Below are positions 33,375 to 42,337 of a DNA stretch of 48,929 nt, in pieces. Made by a program: the position numbers and the translations under genes. Each line of letters starts with the position of its first letter. Positions within the stretch are counted from its first letter, which is position 1. The notes beneath the pieces are model-generated. The model was not told the origin of the DNA. It saw only the letters and a program-made list of their open reading frames with translations, and made no database searches. Source of the stretch: Gammaproteobacteria bacterium (lineage in GTDB: Bacteria > Pseudomonadota > Gammaproteobacteria > Eutrophobiales > Eutrophobiaceae); NCBI GenBank assembly GCA_028819495.1, contig JAPPLI010000030.1, positions 1-48,929 on the forward strand. The letters are read 5' to 3'.

Positions 33375-35231
33375 TCATAGTGAGAAGCTATCATCCGGTT
33401 CTAAAAACTTCGCCGCAATTTGTCCCCAGTCAAATCTTACCTTCTGAAGAGCTTTGGCGCGCTCGATACCTGCTTCTCTTTCATAACGTCCCCATGCTGC
33501 GAAGATGATTTTCCCTGCATTTACTGCTCTTGTTAACCGCTCAAGTATCTCCTGTTTAGTAAACTCACTTACATCCTCGTCTGTAGTTGCAATCGTGCCA
33601 AAGATATCATCGAAAGCAGGGTGTTTCCTGTTAAATATTATCTCAGTAACATTGCCCTTCATCTCCACATTAAAAAGATGAAAAGGATCAGGGAAATCTG
33701 CCTCTAAAAACACTACTTTCAAGTCTGCATCTCTGATAAGTGAAATAAGTTCTTCGGCATCCGCTTCACTATATTTTTTGTTTTTAGTGAGATCAGTCTT
33801 AATATCGTCGAGGTCGCTTTCTGTGGGAGATTTCTTATCATCTTCAAGTGGGCGTTCCTTCGAACGTTCCCTCCATCCCTCATTGACAGCCTTTGTAACA
33901 TCGTCCGCCTCATCATGGCGGGTTCGTCTACTTGATCGTCTACCTGCTCCTTGGGCTTTTATCGATTCGCGTAGCTGAATTATGTTACGCTTAATACCGT
34001 TACTCAGGCCGAGTAACCAACCACGAGGATCACCCTCCTCCTTCAGGCGGTTTACGGCATCAATAAATTGTTCACCTTCTTCAGCGAGTTCTTCCCATTC
34101 CATGGTGGCTAATTCAGCAAAATGAGTTGCTGCCTGTTTATTATTTGTGACGCCAAATACCTCGTCGAGTTGAGGAGGGAACTCTACTTCAGCACCCCAC
34201 CACCTTTCTCTGGGGTCGTATCCAATGCACCATCCGTGATCAAGCATAATCTCGCGTCGCGCACGAAGTACTGAAACGCCAATGTTACTTGCCGCATGTT
34301 TCCCATATTTTGTTTTTCCTCTGTCAACTGTACCGGCTTCCGAAATCGTGTCTTCAGTCGCTATCGAATAGCGAGTCACTACTGGATACACACGCCCTTT
34401 ATACTCAATTTCATGTGTTTCACTAAACACATCTTCGAACATAGGACGTTCATTAAATGGTGTCGGTAAAGACATCAGAGGCACAAGATAAAGTGGATCG
34501 TTGATTTTGGTTTCTCTGTCAATTAATACGTTATTGTTATCCTCTTCCATTGCGTGGAGCCGAATCTTTACAGCGTCATCAGCAATGAAGTTCCTATACA
34601 CTCGTCCTACTATTTCCTCTGTTCGTAGCAGAGCTCGCTCAGCACGTTTCCATGTCAGTCTTTCAAAATCAAGATCTGACCATACCACCAAGGTCCCATG
34701 TGGTCCGATGTCTTCTGAAAACTCTCGCCATGGTTCAGGAACACTATCATGCTCAGGTTCTGGTATTGTATCCATATCACCCGACTCGACTTGACTTAGG
34801 TCAATGTACGACGTTATTGCATTATCCGGCCCATTCTGCCAAGTCCAAACATCCACTCGCCTAGCTTGAGAGATAGATGCATTCGGAAGACCCATGCCGA
34901 AACGACCGATACCAGTTCGGTCACCAAGACGTGTTCCATTACCAAATTGGAGTGCCATCCATAAAGTCTGCAAATCCATGCCTGTTCCATTGTCAAGAAC
35001 TGCTATTTTCCAAAGCCTTGAACGCTCTCGCTTATGAACGTGCTCGCGTTTTTCTATACAGAACACCTCAATCATTGAGGCTCCAGCTTGAACAGCGTTA
35101 TCAATCAGTTCCGCAAGTGCATAGGCCGTATTCTTGTACCCGGAATCGCGCATCGCAGTTATTGCGAGACTAGGGGGAATGATTTGAGCGTCAAACAGGC
35201 CACGTTGTTCAAGATTATCGCTGTTAGTCAT
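33375..35231 (-). CDS. MORC/Hsp90-like GHKL ATPase, second gene of the module
   Basis: 618 residues from the ATG at 35231, preceded by GGGAGG and overlapping the helicase stop by 8 nt; a 22-codon longer frame lies inside the helicase gene. The GHKL ATP-binding boxes are visible: ELIDNAVQAGA (N box, 41-51), DNGTGM (80-85) and GIGRFGMGLPNA (107-118), as in MORC and Hsp90 proteins. The middle part (about 150-450) should be the S5-like transducer, and a charged Lys/Glu-rich stretch follows (RRSSRRTRHDEADD). Such ATPases clamp on DNA or remodel complexes and occur in restriction-like systems with helicases. It probably works with the helicase and PLD protein that flank it. Confidence 0.88.
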   Translation of the reverse strand: MTNSDNLEQRGLFDAQIIPPSLAITAMRDSGYKNTAYALAELIDNAVQAGASMIEVFCIEKREHVHKRERSRLWKIAVLDNGTGMDLQTLWMALQFGNGTRLGDRTGIGRFGMGLPNASISQARRVDVWTWQNGPDNAITSYIDLSQVESGDMDTIPEPEHDSVPEPWREFSEDIGPHGTLVVWSDLDFERLTWKRAERALLRTEEIVGRVYRNFIADDAVKIRLHAMEEDNNNVLIDRETKINDPLYLVPLMSLPTPFNERPMFEDVFSETHEIEYKGRVYPVVTRYSIATEDTISEAGTVDRGKTKYGKHAASNIGVSVLRARREIMLDHGWCIGYDPRERWWGAEVEFPPQLDEVFGVTNNKQAATHFAELATMEWEELAEEGEQFIDAVNRLKEEGDPRGWLLGLSNGIKRNIIQLRESIKAQGAGRRSSRRTRHDEADDVTKAVNEGWRERSKERPLEDDKKSPTESDLDDIKTDLTKNKKYSEADAEELISLIRDADLKVVFLEADFPDPFHLFNVEMKGNVTEIIFNRKHPAFDDIFGTIATTDEDVSEFTKQEILERLTRAVNAGKIIFAAWGRYEREAGIERAKALQKVRFDWGQIAAKFLEPDDSFSL

Positions 35232-36858
35232 GCCAAACATCCTCCCAATTGGTAAAAGCATCGGCAATATCACCAAAGCCTGGTAAGTCAATATCAATCA
35301 CTGTAGAAATTTCACAAGTTTTATTACCGCCAGCCTTAGGCCCTCTTGTCGCGCGACCTACCATTTGACTGAATAGAACAAGGGATTTAGTAGGCCGAGC
35401 AATCACGGCAGCGCTAGTATTAGGGGCGTCAAATCCAGTCGTCAGGACTCCGAAATTGCATAGGACAATCGGCTTTTTCGAAGCTCTTCGAAACATTCTA
35501 ATGGTTCGCATACGGGAAGTAGAATTTGTTTTTCCAGTCACGACCTGTCCGTCAATTCCCACGGCTGACAGGGCAGCGGCTAATAACTCTGCATGCCTGA
35601 CTGACGAGCCAAAAAGTATAATTCGAGTGTGCCCTTTTTCTATCAAACGCCGTACCTCATTGATAATAATGACATTTCGACCTAATTGTTCAGCCAGAGC
35701 TTCTAACAACGCAGAATCATAATCGTCACCTTTACCCGCATCCTTCAGGTACGGCTGAAAATCAGGTGTCACCTTAAACTCTAAGCGTTGAAAAGTTGGC
35801 CGAGCCAGATATCCCTGTTCAATAAGAAAGGCAACTGGATCATCCCAACCCTCAACTTCCAACATGACTTTTCGTCCGCCGAAAAATTCAGAGAGTTGCT
35901 CATCTGCTGCAATATCTGACCAAGTGCGGCCCGGGGTCGCCGTCAAACCGACAAGAGCGTTACTTGAGCCAGTTTCTGTCAAGATATCGATTATTTCCTG
36001 ATAGGTTGGCGCAATTGCCTGATGCGCCTCATCAACAATTACAAGATTTACAGATTTTGCGAGTCTCAAAATGCCGATACGATCTCTCATTTTAAGAGCA
36101 TGCATTTTTTGTAACCCGGCGAATATTATGCAATCTGAAGATGCAGTTAGATCTGCTGAGTAATTTCCCCAATATCGCAATATGCTTACCTCACGATTGC
36201 CGAGTTGAGACCAGGCATTTTGGAAAGCGTCAGCTGCCTGATCAAGTAACTCAGAACTTGCAGCTAACCAAACGATAACCGATGGTTCAGAGGCAGTCAT
36301 AAATCTGCTAACAATATGCATAGCTGTCCTGGTCTTACCTGCACCGGTTGGCATGTGGAGGACAACTCGTCCATAACCACCTCGGATTTCATTACATACT
36401 CGGTCGGCTACATGTCGTTGATGTGGAAACAGTCCATAGTTAGCTCGAACATCTTCCTGTTCGTTCTCAAGAGTGAACGGAACAGCCTCATGTGTATCGA
36501 TCCCAAAGAAGCCTAAAAAGGATTGCCAAGTTTTAGTATTCTCTGTTACATCCAAGGAGTGAAACGCGGTTATATTCTTTACGTCCAAACGGTTTACTAA
36601 CTCCGTGAGTTTTCCTTCCGACATTGCGTTGAAGCATGTCTTTTGGATATCCCTGCGCGCCATCAAAGTGACTGCCTGCTCTCGCAGTATTTCGGTAGCG
36701 ATTCGACGGAGTGTTAAATTATTATCTTTGGAATCGGAAATAGCTTCCACAAGTGAGATGATGTCTTTCCCAAGAATTTTATACAAATCATCCATGCTTA
36801 TGCGGCTTACAATCTCAGCCAAGTCCTGTCCAGGACTGTTACCATAAAATGCTTCCAT
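35224..36858 (-). CDS. SF2 DEAD/DEAH helicase, first gene of the module
   Basis: 544 residues. Walker A MPTGAGKT (169-176), DEAH (276-279), motif III TATP (306-309) and motif VI QMVGRATRG (498-506) define a type III restriction/UvrB-like SF2 helicase. The first ~140 residues are a separate helical domain without a known match, perhaps the target-binding part. It probably translocates on DNA to find or unwind unmodified phage DNA. It follows sspD after 133 nt, which hold a separate promoter, and overlaps the GHKL gene by 8 nt. The SspFGH module reported with SspABCD also has three genes in this position; the correspondence is inferred. Confidence 0.92.
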   Translation of the reverse strand: MEAFYGNSPGQDLAEIVSRISMDDLYKILGKDIISLVEAISDSKDNNLTLRRIATEILREQAVTLMARRDIQKTCFNAMSEGKLTELVNRLDVKNITAFHSLDVTENTKTWQSFLGFFGIDTHEAVPFTLENEQEDVRANYGLFPHQRHVADRVCNEIRGGYGRVVLHMPTGAGKTRTAMHIVSRFMTASEPSVIVWLAASSELLDQAADAFQNAWSQLGNREVSILRYWGNYSADLTASSDCIIFAGLQKMHALKMRDRIGILRLAKSVNLVIVDEAHQAIAPTYQEIIDILTETGSSNALVGLTATPGRTWSDIAADEQLSEFFGGRKVMLEVEGWDDPVAFLIEQGYLARPTFQRLEFKVTPDFQPYLKDAGKGDDYDSALLEALAEQLGRNVIIINEVRRLIEKGHTRIILFGSSVRHAELLAAALSAVGIDGQVVTGKTNSTSRMRTIRMFRRASKKPIVLCNFGVLTTGFDAPNTSAAVIARPTKSLVLFSQMVGRATRGPKAGGNKTCEISTVIDIDLPGFGDIADAFTNWEDVWHD

Positions 36859-36920
36859 ATTTTTTTATCCCTTTCCTAGATGGTTAGTTAGATGGGTTAT
36901 ATCTCCATTATTTGGCAGGA

Positions 36921-36950
36921 ATTATACTTATGTGTGCGTGCTTTGCTTAA
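36921..36950 (-). promoter_or_regulatory. Promoter of the helicase-GHKL-PLD module
   Basis: On the minus strand, TTAAGC (36945-36950), 18-nt spacer and a perfect TATAAT (36921-36926), 62 nt upstream of the helicase ATG. It would allow the restriction-like module to be expressed apart from sspBCD. Confidence 0.5.
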
Positions 36951-36991
36951 CATTTTATATTGAGACACCTGAAATACTAGAAATATTTGAA

Positions 36992-37834
36992 TTATTTATG
37001 ACAAGCCAAACATACCTTCGCCTTCCCGTATAAATCATCAATATCCAGAGGATCATTATCCGGCCGTAATGGATTAGGTTGAACCTTAGAGTGCATGCGT
37101 AATAAACGCTGCTCATGCTCCAGCCTGATTTGACTGATCCGCTCCGGCTTCTCTAGTTCTTCAAGCGCTTCGCCTTGACTCCAAGTGAAAGGAGACCCGT
37201 GGTCCACTGAATTCTTTTCGTAAGCTTTGGCTTCTTCAAAGGCTTCAGGATGATGTTCTTTTAACCGGACCCATTCGATTTTTTGTTGGAAGAAACAGAA
37301 TGTGCAACCACTACGTGTTCGCCATGCATAATATGCTGGCAAGCCCAGGCCAGCGCCATCGAGTATTTCGAGCACACCGGCCTTGTCGATGCCGACTTCC
37401 TTGAAAGGCAACCGCACAATAAGCCTGTCATTTTTGGAGGCATAGCCTTCTCGATATTCCTCGTCCGAACGTATGGCGACATAGCTGTAGATGGTTTCTC
37501 CGTTTTCGAGCTTGGAGCGCAACCATTGTTCAAACGGCCGCAGCTTGAGTTGCCTGGTACACCAGCGGCTTTGGGGTGAAGGTAGGAAGTCGTTGTATTG
37601 CTTCAGCCAGAAATCGAAATCGCGGTCGGGATTCAGACGTGATATCGACTGGCCCAGAAAACCTTCCAAACGCCCGAGGTATTCATACACTTCCGGCAGT
37701 TCTTTGCCGGTATCGGTGAAAAAATATTCAATATTCAGTTCCGGATAGTGTTGTCGCATATATACGGCCAATGCCGCGCTGTCCCGCCCGCCGGACAGTC
37801 CCAACACATGCCGTTCGCTGGATGCAATACTCAT
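36992..37834 (-). CDS. sspD: SspD/DndC-like PAPS-reductase family sulfurtransferase
   Basis: 280 residues. The PP-loop SGGRDS (14-19) binds ATP, and five cysteines are placed as in DndC-like iron-sulfur proteins: Cys92 (WCTRQLK), Cys177 and Cys180 (SGCTFCFF), Cys275 and Cys278 (VCLACHK). These proteins activate the DNA phosphate by adenylation and insert sulfur carried from the desulfurase. Its ATG overlaps the sspC stop by 4 nt, so translation is coupled. No DndB, DndD or DndE homologue is visible, which points to the single-strand Ssp type rather than the Dnd type of phosphorothioation. Confidence 0.9.
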   Translation of the reverse strand: MSIASSERHVLGLSGGRDSAALAVYMRQHYPELNIEYFFTDTGKELPEVYEYLGRLEGFLGQSISRLNPDRDFDFWLKQYNDFLPSPQSRWCTRQLKLRPFEQWLRSKLENGETIYSYVAIRSDEEYREGYASKNDRLIVRLPFKEVGIDKAGVLEILDGAGLGLPAYYAWRTRSGCTFCFFQQKIEWVRLKEHHPEAFEEAKAYEKNSVDHGSPFTWSQGEALEELEKPERISQIRLEHEQRLLRMHSKVQPNPLRPDNDPLDIDDLYGKAKVCLACHK

Positions 37835-40800
37835 GATGCCGTTTGTTCCTTTTGCTCCGTATCCGTTGTGTCAGCTGCGACCTGTTTGAGATAGCGTGCG
37901 CTCAACTCCGCTAAGGCTGCAAGGATTATGTTGCGTTGTTTTTCTCCGCTATCTTCAAGCGCTTTATCTACCCGATTGATCAAACCATCCACTTGACTGC
38001 GCTCCATGTCAGTAACAGCAAATTCGTCGTGAATGGTTGTGGGGCGGCCATCCATCCCGACTACCACGGCCATCGCGTGGCGCTTGTCAGTTCTCCCTTT
38101 TACCCGAGCGAATGATTCAGCCCGCAGGAATTTTTGAGCCAGTTCAGCAATTTCGATAGTCGTTCGGTCCAGATCGGGATCAATCCAGTCGCGGGGCGGT
38201 TTGCTTGCCGCCAAGCTGGCTATGTCTTGGATGCTCGCGTCACTGTCATTGAATTGTGAAATCCGTCCGATAAATGCCTCAAGTTTGAAGTCACCTACGA
38301 CCTGGCGGATGTTTTCGGCGCGGTCATGCAATTCATTCAGAGATTGCGGAGAGATATTATGCACATCCAGTTCGGAGAGCAGGGTATCGCGCAGCCTGTG
38401 CAACATTGAGGGATAGGCATTTACCAGTTCCGTCAGGCCATCACGTACATTTTTTACCATGCGGTGCAGGGCTTGTTCGTCGATTTGGGAAATGTCTTGT
38501 CCCAGTGTTTCGGGTATATCATCAAACAGGAACTTGTTCGGGTCCCGAGCGCGCTTGAACATATCCCTGATGCGCACCGCATTGGCTGATAACCGCATCG
38601 TTCGTTTAGTCCACTGTGGTAATTGGTCGTATATGGCTACTAGTCCGCGGGCGACATCGATGGGTTCAAGTTGAGTAAGCTGGTTGGTTTCGTCCAGGTC
38701 TCGGACGATTGCCGCCATTTCCGATAACAACCCGCGGGCGATGTCGGATAAATCCATCCACCGGATCTGGATGGTACTTGGGTCCTTTGCTAGGTATTCA
38801 ACGTCAACATCGTCAAACCGTGCTTTGAACAACCCTTCCCTGTAGACCGCCAGTTTTTCCTGTTGTGACAGAATGAATGCGACAGAGAGAACCGGTAGCA
38901 ATCCATCTTTTACGCCGAAGGGAGGCTTGCGCCAGAGATCATACAAATCTGAGACTGCGATAGTCTTTCCTTGTACCAGCTTGGTCGCACCATCCCACAT
39001 TGGGGTAAGACGACAGGGATCAAAATCTTCATCGGGAGTCAGGAATCGCCATTGATTATTGTCTCGCCGATAAAGCCCAGATGCATCCAGTATCGAGGCA
39101 AACAGGCCGGCTTCCGCCGGAAATTTCTGTATGCCCAGCCTGTTTTCCAATTTATTCAAAACCATGCGTCGAAGCAATATATTTTGGGCAGCTACGGCGC
39201 TGCCGGACGGTTTATGCCGGTTCAATAATTCATTATGCAGGCGTGGACATTGGTCGAAACGACTGTCTGCGAGTTTGGAAGCGATATTGTTCAGTTCGGC
39301 CTGTCTCAAACGCTGGCCAGTGTGTGTTTTACCGAACCATTGGGCATTATCAAAGGACTTGTGCAATTCTGTTTCGAGCAGAGACTGCAGGGCTGTAAGG
39401 CGAGCGGTGACTTCCCGTCTGGCGACGGAATCGCCCGCTAGCTCAGGATGTTCGTCACTTACCCACTCCAACGCAAGCAGTTCACGGGCCAATGGAATAA
39501 TCGCCCATGATGCCTTCGACATGCCAACCATACTGTCCCAAGGGGTATCATAGTCGGCCGCTTCACGGCATAGTTGTTTCGTTTCTTCTTCAGTCTCACC
39601 CTCGGTGGGTACGGCAAGAATAAATTGGCCTATAGCGCCTTTCTTAGGCTGGTATTGCTTAACGGCATCAAGGATAGATTTGACCGGTATGATGTTTACC
39701 TCAAACCATCGTAACGTCCCGGTCTTGTGATAGTGCCGCTTGGCGAGAATGGGCTGAATGCCTGCCAGCGATTTAAGTTCCTTGAAATCTATCTCATTAA
39801 TATGTTCAAGAGCCGACCGCGTGGCTTGATCAATATCGAAGTCACTGCCAGCAAAAATGGAATGTGCTTCGAGGTACTTTTTGAAGATGGTAAACGACCA
39901 GTTGTTCAGCTTCGCCAGGGCATCCTTGAGTTTCTGCTCGGATAATTCATGAAAACATGTTTTCAGTATGTTGAAGTTGGCGCTAATCCCTGATCGTTCC
40001 TTGAATAAGTCTATGATGGCGATGGCTTTCAAAAGCCTAATGTGAATTTCGTTGCCGTCTTGAGATTCACACCGTTCGAGCGCCTCGGCGGCCAGCGCCC
40101 AGCGATGGCCGTCCGGTGATGCCAGTATGGATGGTTCCAGATTGGCGCGGAGATAATCCCAAAGCACGTCCGGCGTATATAACTTCTCATCCGCGGCGTG
40201 TTTCAGGAATTCCTGAAATCCGAATAGTTCTGCCGAGTTCAAGAAACCGAACAAGCTACGCTGGTTCTGCCCGAACCGTCGGCGCGAGATAGGACCAAGC
40301 AGGCAGGAGACGACCGGGTGCAAGGGCCAACATGCCGAAAGCCTGGAAGCGACCTGCTCTAAATCGGACTGGTTGTTTTGCTGCGTAGCCTGGGCGACCT
40401 TGGAGCTAAGGTCATCCATAATTTCAGGTTGACGGTCGCTTTTGATAGCACGGGAAATCAGTTCTATCTGTTCATCGCCCGTCGCATTGATCACCAGGTC
40501 GATGAAGCGTCCTTGTACCTTGGCCCATTCATCCCGTATTTCATGGGAAAGCCGGTGGGTATACTCCTCGAATGACTGGTGCAGTATGCCGATTACCAGC
40601 AGGCGCCCCTTGCTGCGTGATGCGGCTTCGGCTAGTTGTTGAAAGATGTAGATATCGGAACCGTCCCCGACTGCAGCCTCCAGGAATTTGCCCATCTCGT
40701 CGATGAACAATACGACACCGCCGTACCTATCAGGCTTGTATTCAGCGGCATCTGTCAGCACTTTTATCAGGTTGCCTTCTCTCCACCCGCCGCGTGGACG

Positions 40801-41214
40801 GCGTTTTGCAACTCCTACGTTCCGCACGGCTTCTCCGATAATCCTCACAGGGTCATCCCGAACACCGACCACAGGCACGATGCGCCATCCTTCAGTTCCC
40901 GAAGGCAGCGCTGTCGTGATGGTATTCGCCAATTCTTGTCCAAATACTTCTCCCGCTTGCGTGCGTAAAGAATCGCTGCCGTTCAATAAAGCGCTTAGTG
41001 CAACGACTAGGCTGGACTTTCCGCTTCCGTACGGGCCGGTCCAAGTGAACGCGCCCTGTTCTGTTTCAGATACGTGGCGCGCCATGGTCATAAGGACGTC
41101 TTTGGAAGACTGCGGGCAAATAAAACCTTCCAATGCCGAGCTTTCAGTCAGATCAGTATCAATCCGAATTGATCTCAGGAAGCGGCGGGCAATATGGACG
41201 CGTTCTTTCAGCAT
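37831..41214 (-). CDS. sspC: SspC-like large P-loop ATPase
   Basis: 1127 residues. Walker A GPYGSGKSS (60-68) and Walker B VVLFIDEMGKF (about 166-176) lie near the N-terminus; the remaining ~900 residues have no clearly recognised domain but are largely helical. The N-terminus IDTDLTESSALEGFICPQSSKDVL is of a kind seen in ATPases linked to DUF4007 proteins. In the Ssp system this ATPase drives modification with SspB and SspD. It overlaps sspB by 1 nt and sspD by 4 nt, so the three are one coupled unit. The name rests on gene order and ATPase motifs. Confidence 0.85.
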   Translation of the reverse strand: MLKERVHIARRFLRSIRIDTDLTESSALEGFICPQSSKDVLMTMARHVSETEQGAFTWTGPYGSGKSSLVVALSALLNGSDSLRTQAGEVFGQELANTITTALPSGTEGWRIVPVVGVRDDPVRIIGEAVRNVGVAKRRPRGGWREGNLIKVLTDAAEYKPDRYGGVVLFIDEMGKFLEAAVGDGSDIYIFQQLAEAASRSKGRLLVIGILHQSFEEYTHRLSHEIRDEWAKVQGRFIDLVINATGDEQIELISRAIKSDRQPEIMDDLSSKVAQATQQNNQSDLEQVASRLSACWPLHPVVSCLLGPISRRRFGQNQRSLFGFLNSAELFGFQEFLKHAADEKLYTPDVLWDYLRANLEPSILASPDGHRWALAAEALERCESQDGNEIHIRLLKAIAIIDLFKERSGISANFNILKTCFHELSEQKLKDALAKLNNWSFTIFKKYLEAHSIFAGSDFDIDQATRSALEHINEIDFKELKSLAGIQPILAKRHYHKTGTLRWFEVNIIPVKSILDAVKQYQPKKGAIGQFILAVPTEGETEEETKQLCREAADYDTPWDSMVGMSKASWAIIPLARELLALEWVSDEHPELAGDSVARREVTARLTALQSLLETELHKSFDNAQWFGKTHTGQRLRQAELNNIASKLADSRFDQCPRLHNELLNRHKPSGSAVAAQNILLRRMVLNKLENRLGIQKFPAEAGLFASILDASGLYRRDNNQWRFLTPDEDFDPCRLTPMWDGATKLVQGKTIAVSDLYDLWRKPPFGVKDGLLPVLSVAFILSQQEKLAVYREGLFKARFDDVDVEYLAKDPSTIQIRWMDLSDIARGLLSEMAAIVRDLDETNQLTQLEPIDVARGLVAIYDQLPQWTKRTMRLSANAVRIRDMFKRARDPNKFLFDDIPETLGQDISQIDEQALHRMVKNVRDGLTELVNAYPSMLHRLRDTLLSELDVHNISPQSLNELHDRAENIRQVVGDFKLEAFIGRISQFNDSDASIQDIASLAASKPPRDWIDPDLDRTTIEIAELAQKFLRAESFARVKGRTDKRHAMAVVVGMDGRPTTIHDEFAVTDMERSQVDGLINRVDKALEDSGEKQRNIILAALAELSARYLKQVAADTTDTEQKEQTAS

Positions 41215-42182
41215 TACCAGATTGTTCCCGCTATTTTTGAGCTGCCATAATCGGAAAACAGGTATTGGAGCTTTGTTTCTTCGTCGATATCTATATTACG
41301 AACCACCTGTTTCAAACCGGCAGCTTCAGACCATCGCAACTCCCCACTCGTTATATCTTCGAGCGCCGTCAAGCGATCAACCACGTCATTCTCTTCCAGG
41401 GCAAACACGCGCCCCGGCCCGCCAGGTTCGTAAGTAAGAGCTTCAAATGACAATGTGTTGGCATCGGAGTAGCGCGACCAGAAATCCAGCAGGGCATATA
41501 CAAACACGCCGTCAGTCAGGGTTGCTTTGGGGCCGCGCACAAAACGAAACCCGTCTTTTTCACCTATGGTTTTGATCAATCCCAATTCCGTCAGCGGTGA
41601 TTCCAGTGCATCATCATGGCCGGTTTTTCCCGTTGGTTGCCGCGCTGCATAAGTCCGGATAAAACAGGCAACATCATTCTTAATAGTCGTATTTGAGACG
41701 CGCCAATCGCGATCCTGCGCAAGGCGCCCGATTTTTTGCACGAACTGGCTGCGGGTAAAGGTGACTGCCGGATAATGGCCGAAAGCCCAGAACCAGGTTG
41801 TTTTCTTGTCTTGGGCGGCTAACTTCCAATGCATCAGCCAGAGTGTAGCGGGGTGTTCCATATATGGGTCGATCCCTTTTATCCCATTGTTTCCAAAAAG
41901 TTTTTGTCCAAGTGTTGTCGTTATATCCGAATGTCCGTTTTTAGACTCCTGAATAATACCACAGCTTGTGGCCCAATGACGTATGGAGGCGACCATATTT
42001 TTGCCGACACCAAATTTCGCGATGGCGTCTTCGCCCCAACACAGGGATTTGTTATGATGGTCATGCTCGGTTTCGGCTACGCGTTCGAATGCTTTTTTCA
42101 GCCATCCGTAGCGCAGGGGAAAGGTCTCGTGTCCCGAGAATGACGGGCGATAATTTGCTTCAAGCAGTGGCTTATATGGCAT
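41214..42182 (-). CDS. sspB: SspB-like DUF4007 protein (putative DNA-nicking component)
   Basis: 322 residues beginning RPSFSGHETFPLRYGWLKKA (12-31), the DUF4007 hallmark, followed by WGEDAIAKFGVGKNMVASIRHW, also characteristic. In the SspABCD phosphorothioation system the DUF4007 protein nicks one DNA strand to allow sulfur insertion. Start is the ATG preceded by GGAAGG. A sigma70 promoter and a perfect palindrome lie just upstream. It is the first gene of the minus-strand operon, divergent from sspA. Confidence 0.9.
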   Translation of the reverse strand: MPYKPLLEANYRPSFSGHETFPLRYGWLKKAFERVAETEHDHHNKSLCWGEDAIAKFGVGKNMVASIRHWATSCGIIQESKNGHSDITTTLGQKLFGNNGIKGIDPYMEHPATLWLMHWKLAAQDKKTTWFWAFGHYPAVTFTRSQFVQKIGRLAQDRDWRVSNTTIKNDVACFIRTYAARQPTGKTGHDDALESPLTELGLIKTIGEKDGFRFVRGPKATLTDGVFVYALLDFWSRYSDANTLSFEALTYEPGGPGRVFALEENDVVDRLTALEDITSGELRWSEAAGLKQVVRNIDIDEETKLQYLFSDYGSSKIAGTIW

Positions 42183-42197
42183 AAGTCTATTTCCTTC

Positions 42198-42214
42198 CTG
42201 GAGTACAACTCCAG
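42198..42214. promoter_or_regulatory. Operator-like palindrome in front of sspB
   Basis: CTGGAGT-ACA-ACTCCAG, perfect 7-bp arms. On the minus strand it begins 5 nt after the -10 box, so it covers the expected transcription start and ends next to the ribosome binding site; it may bind a repressor or fold in the leader RNA. Confidence 0.55.
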
Positions 42215-42219
42215 TTCGA

Positions 42220-42248
42220 TTTTAATGTATTGAGTGTGCTATAGTCAA
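42220..42248 (-). promoter_or_regulatory. Sigma70-type promoter of sspBCD
   Basis: On the minus strand, TTGACT (42243-42248), 17-nt spacer and TTAAAA (42220-42225), 38 nt before the sspB start codon. No clear promoter for divergent sspA was found in the same 146-155 nt gap. Confidence 0.6.
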
Positions 42249-42337
42249 TCCGCACGTTATAGTTTTTTTGCATATTACGGCAATAATGTTAGAAACTTGA
42301 TCGGCTTGGGATTATTTCTTCTATCTGATTGAATTCA

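Noticed and set aside
37831..41214. BREX system (BrxC/PglY-like large ATPase)
   Set aside because: No PglZ, PglX methylase or BrxL genes are near, and the coupled neighbours are DUF4007 and a PAPS-reductase-like protein.
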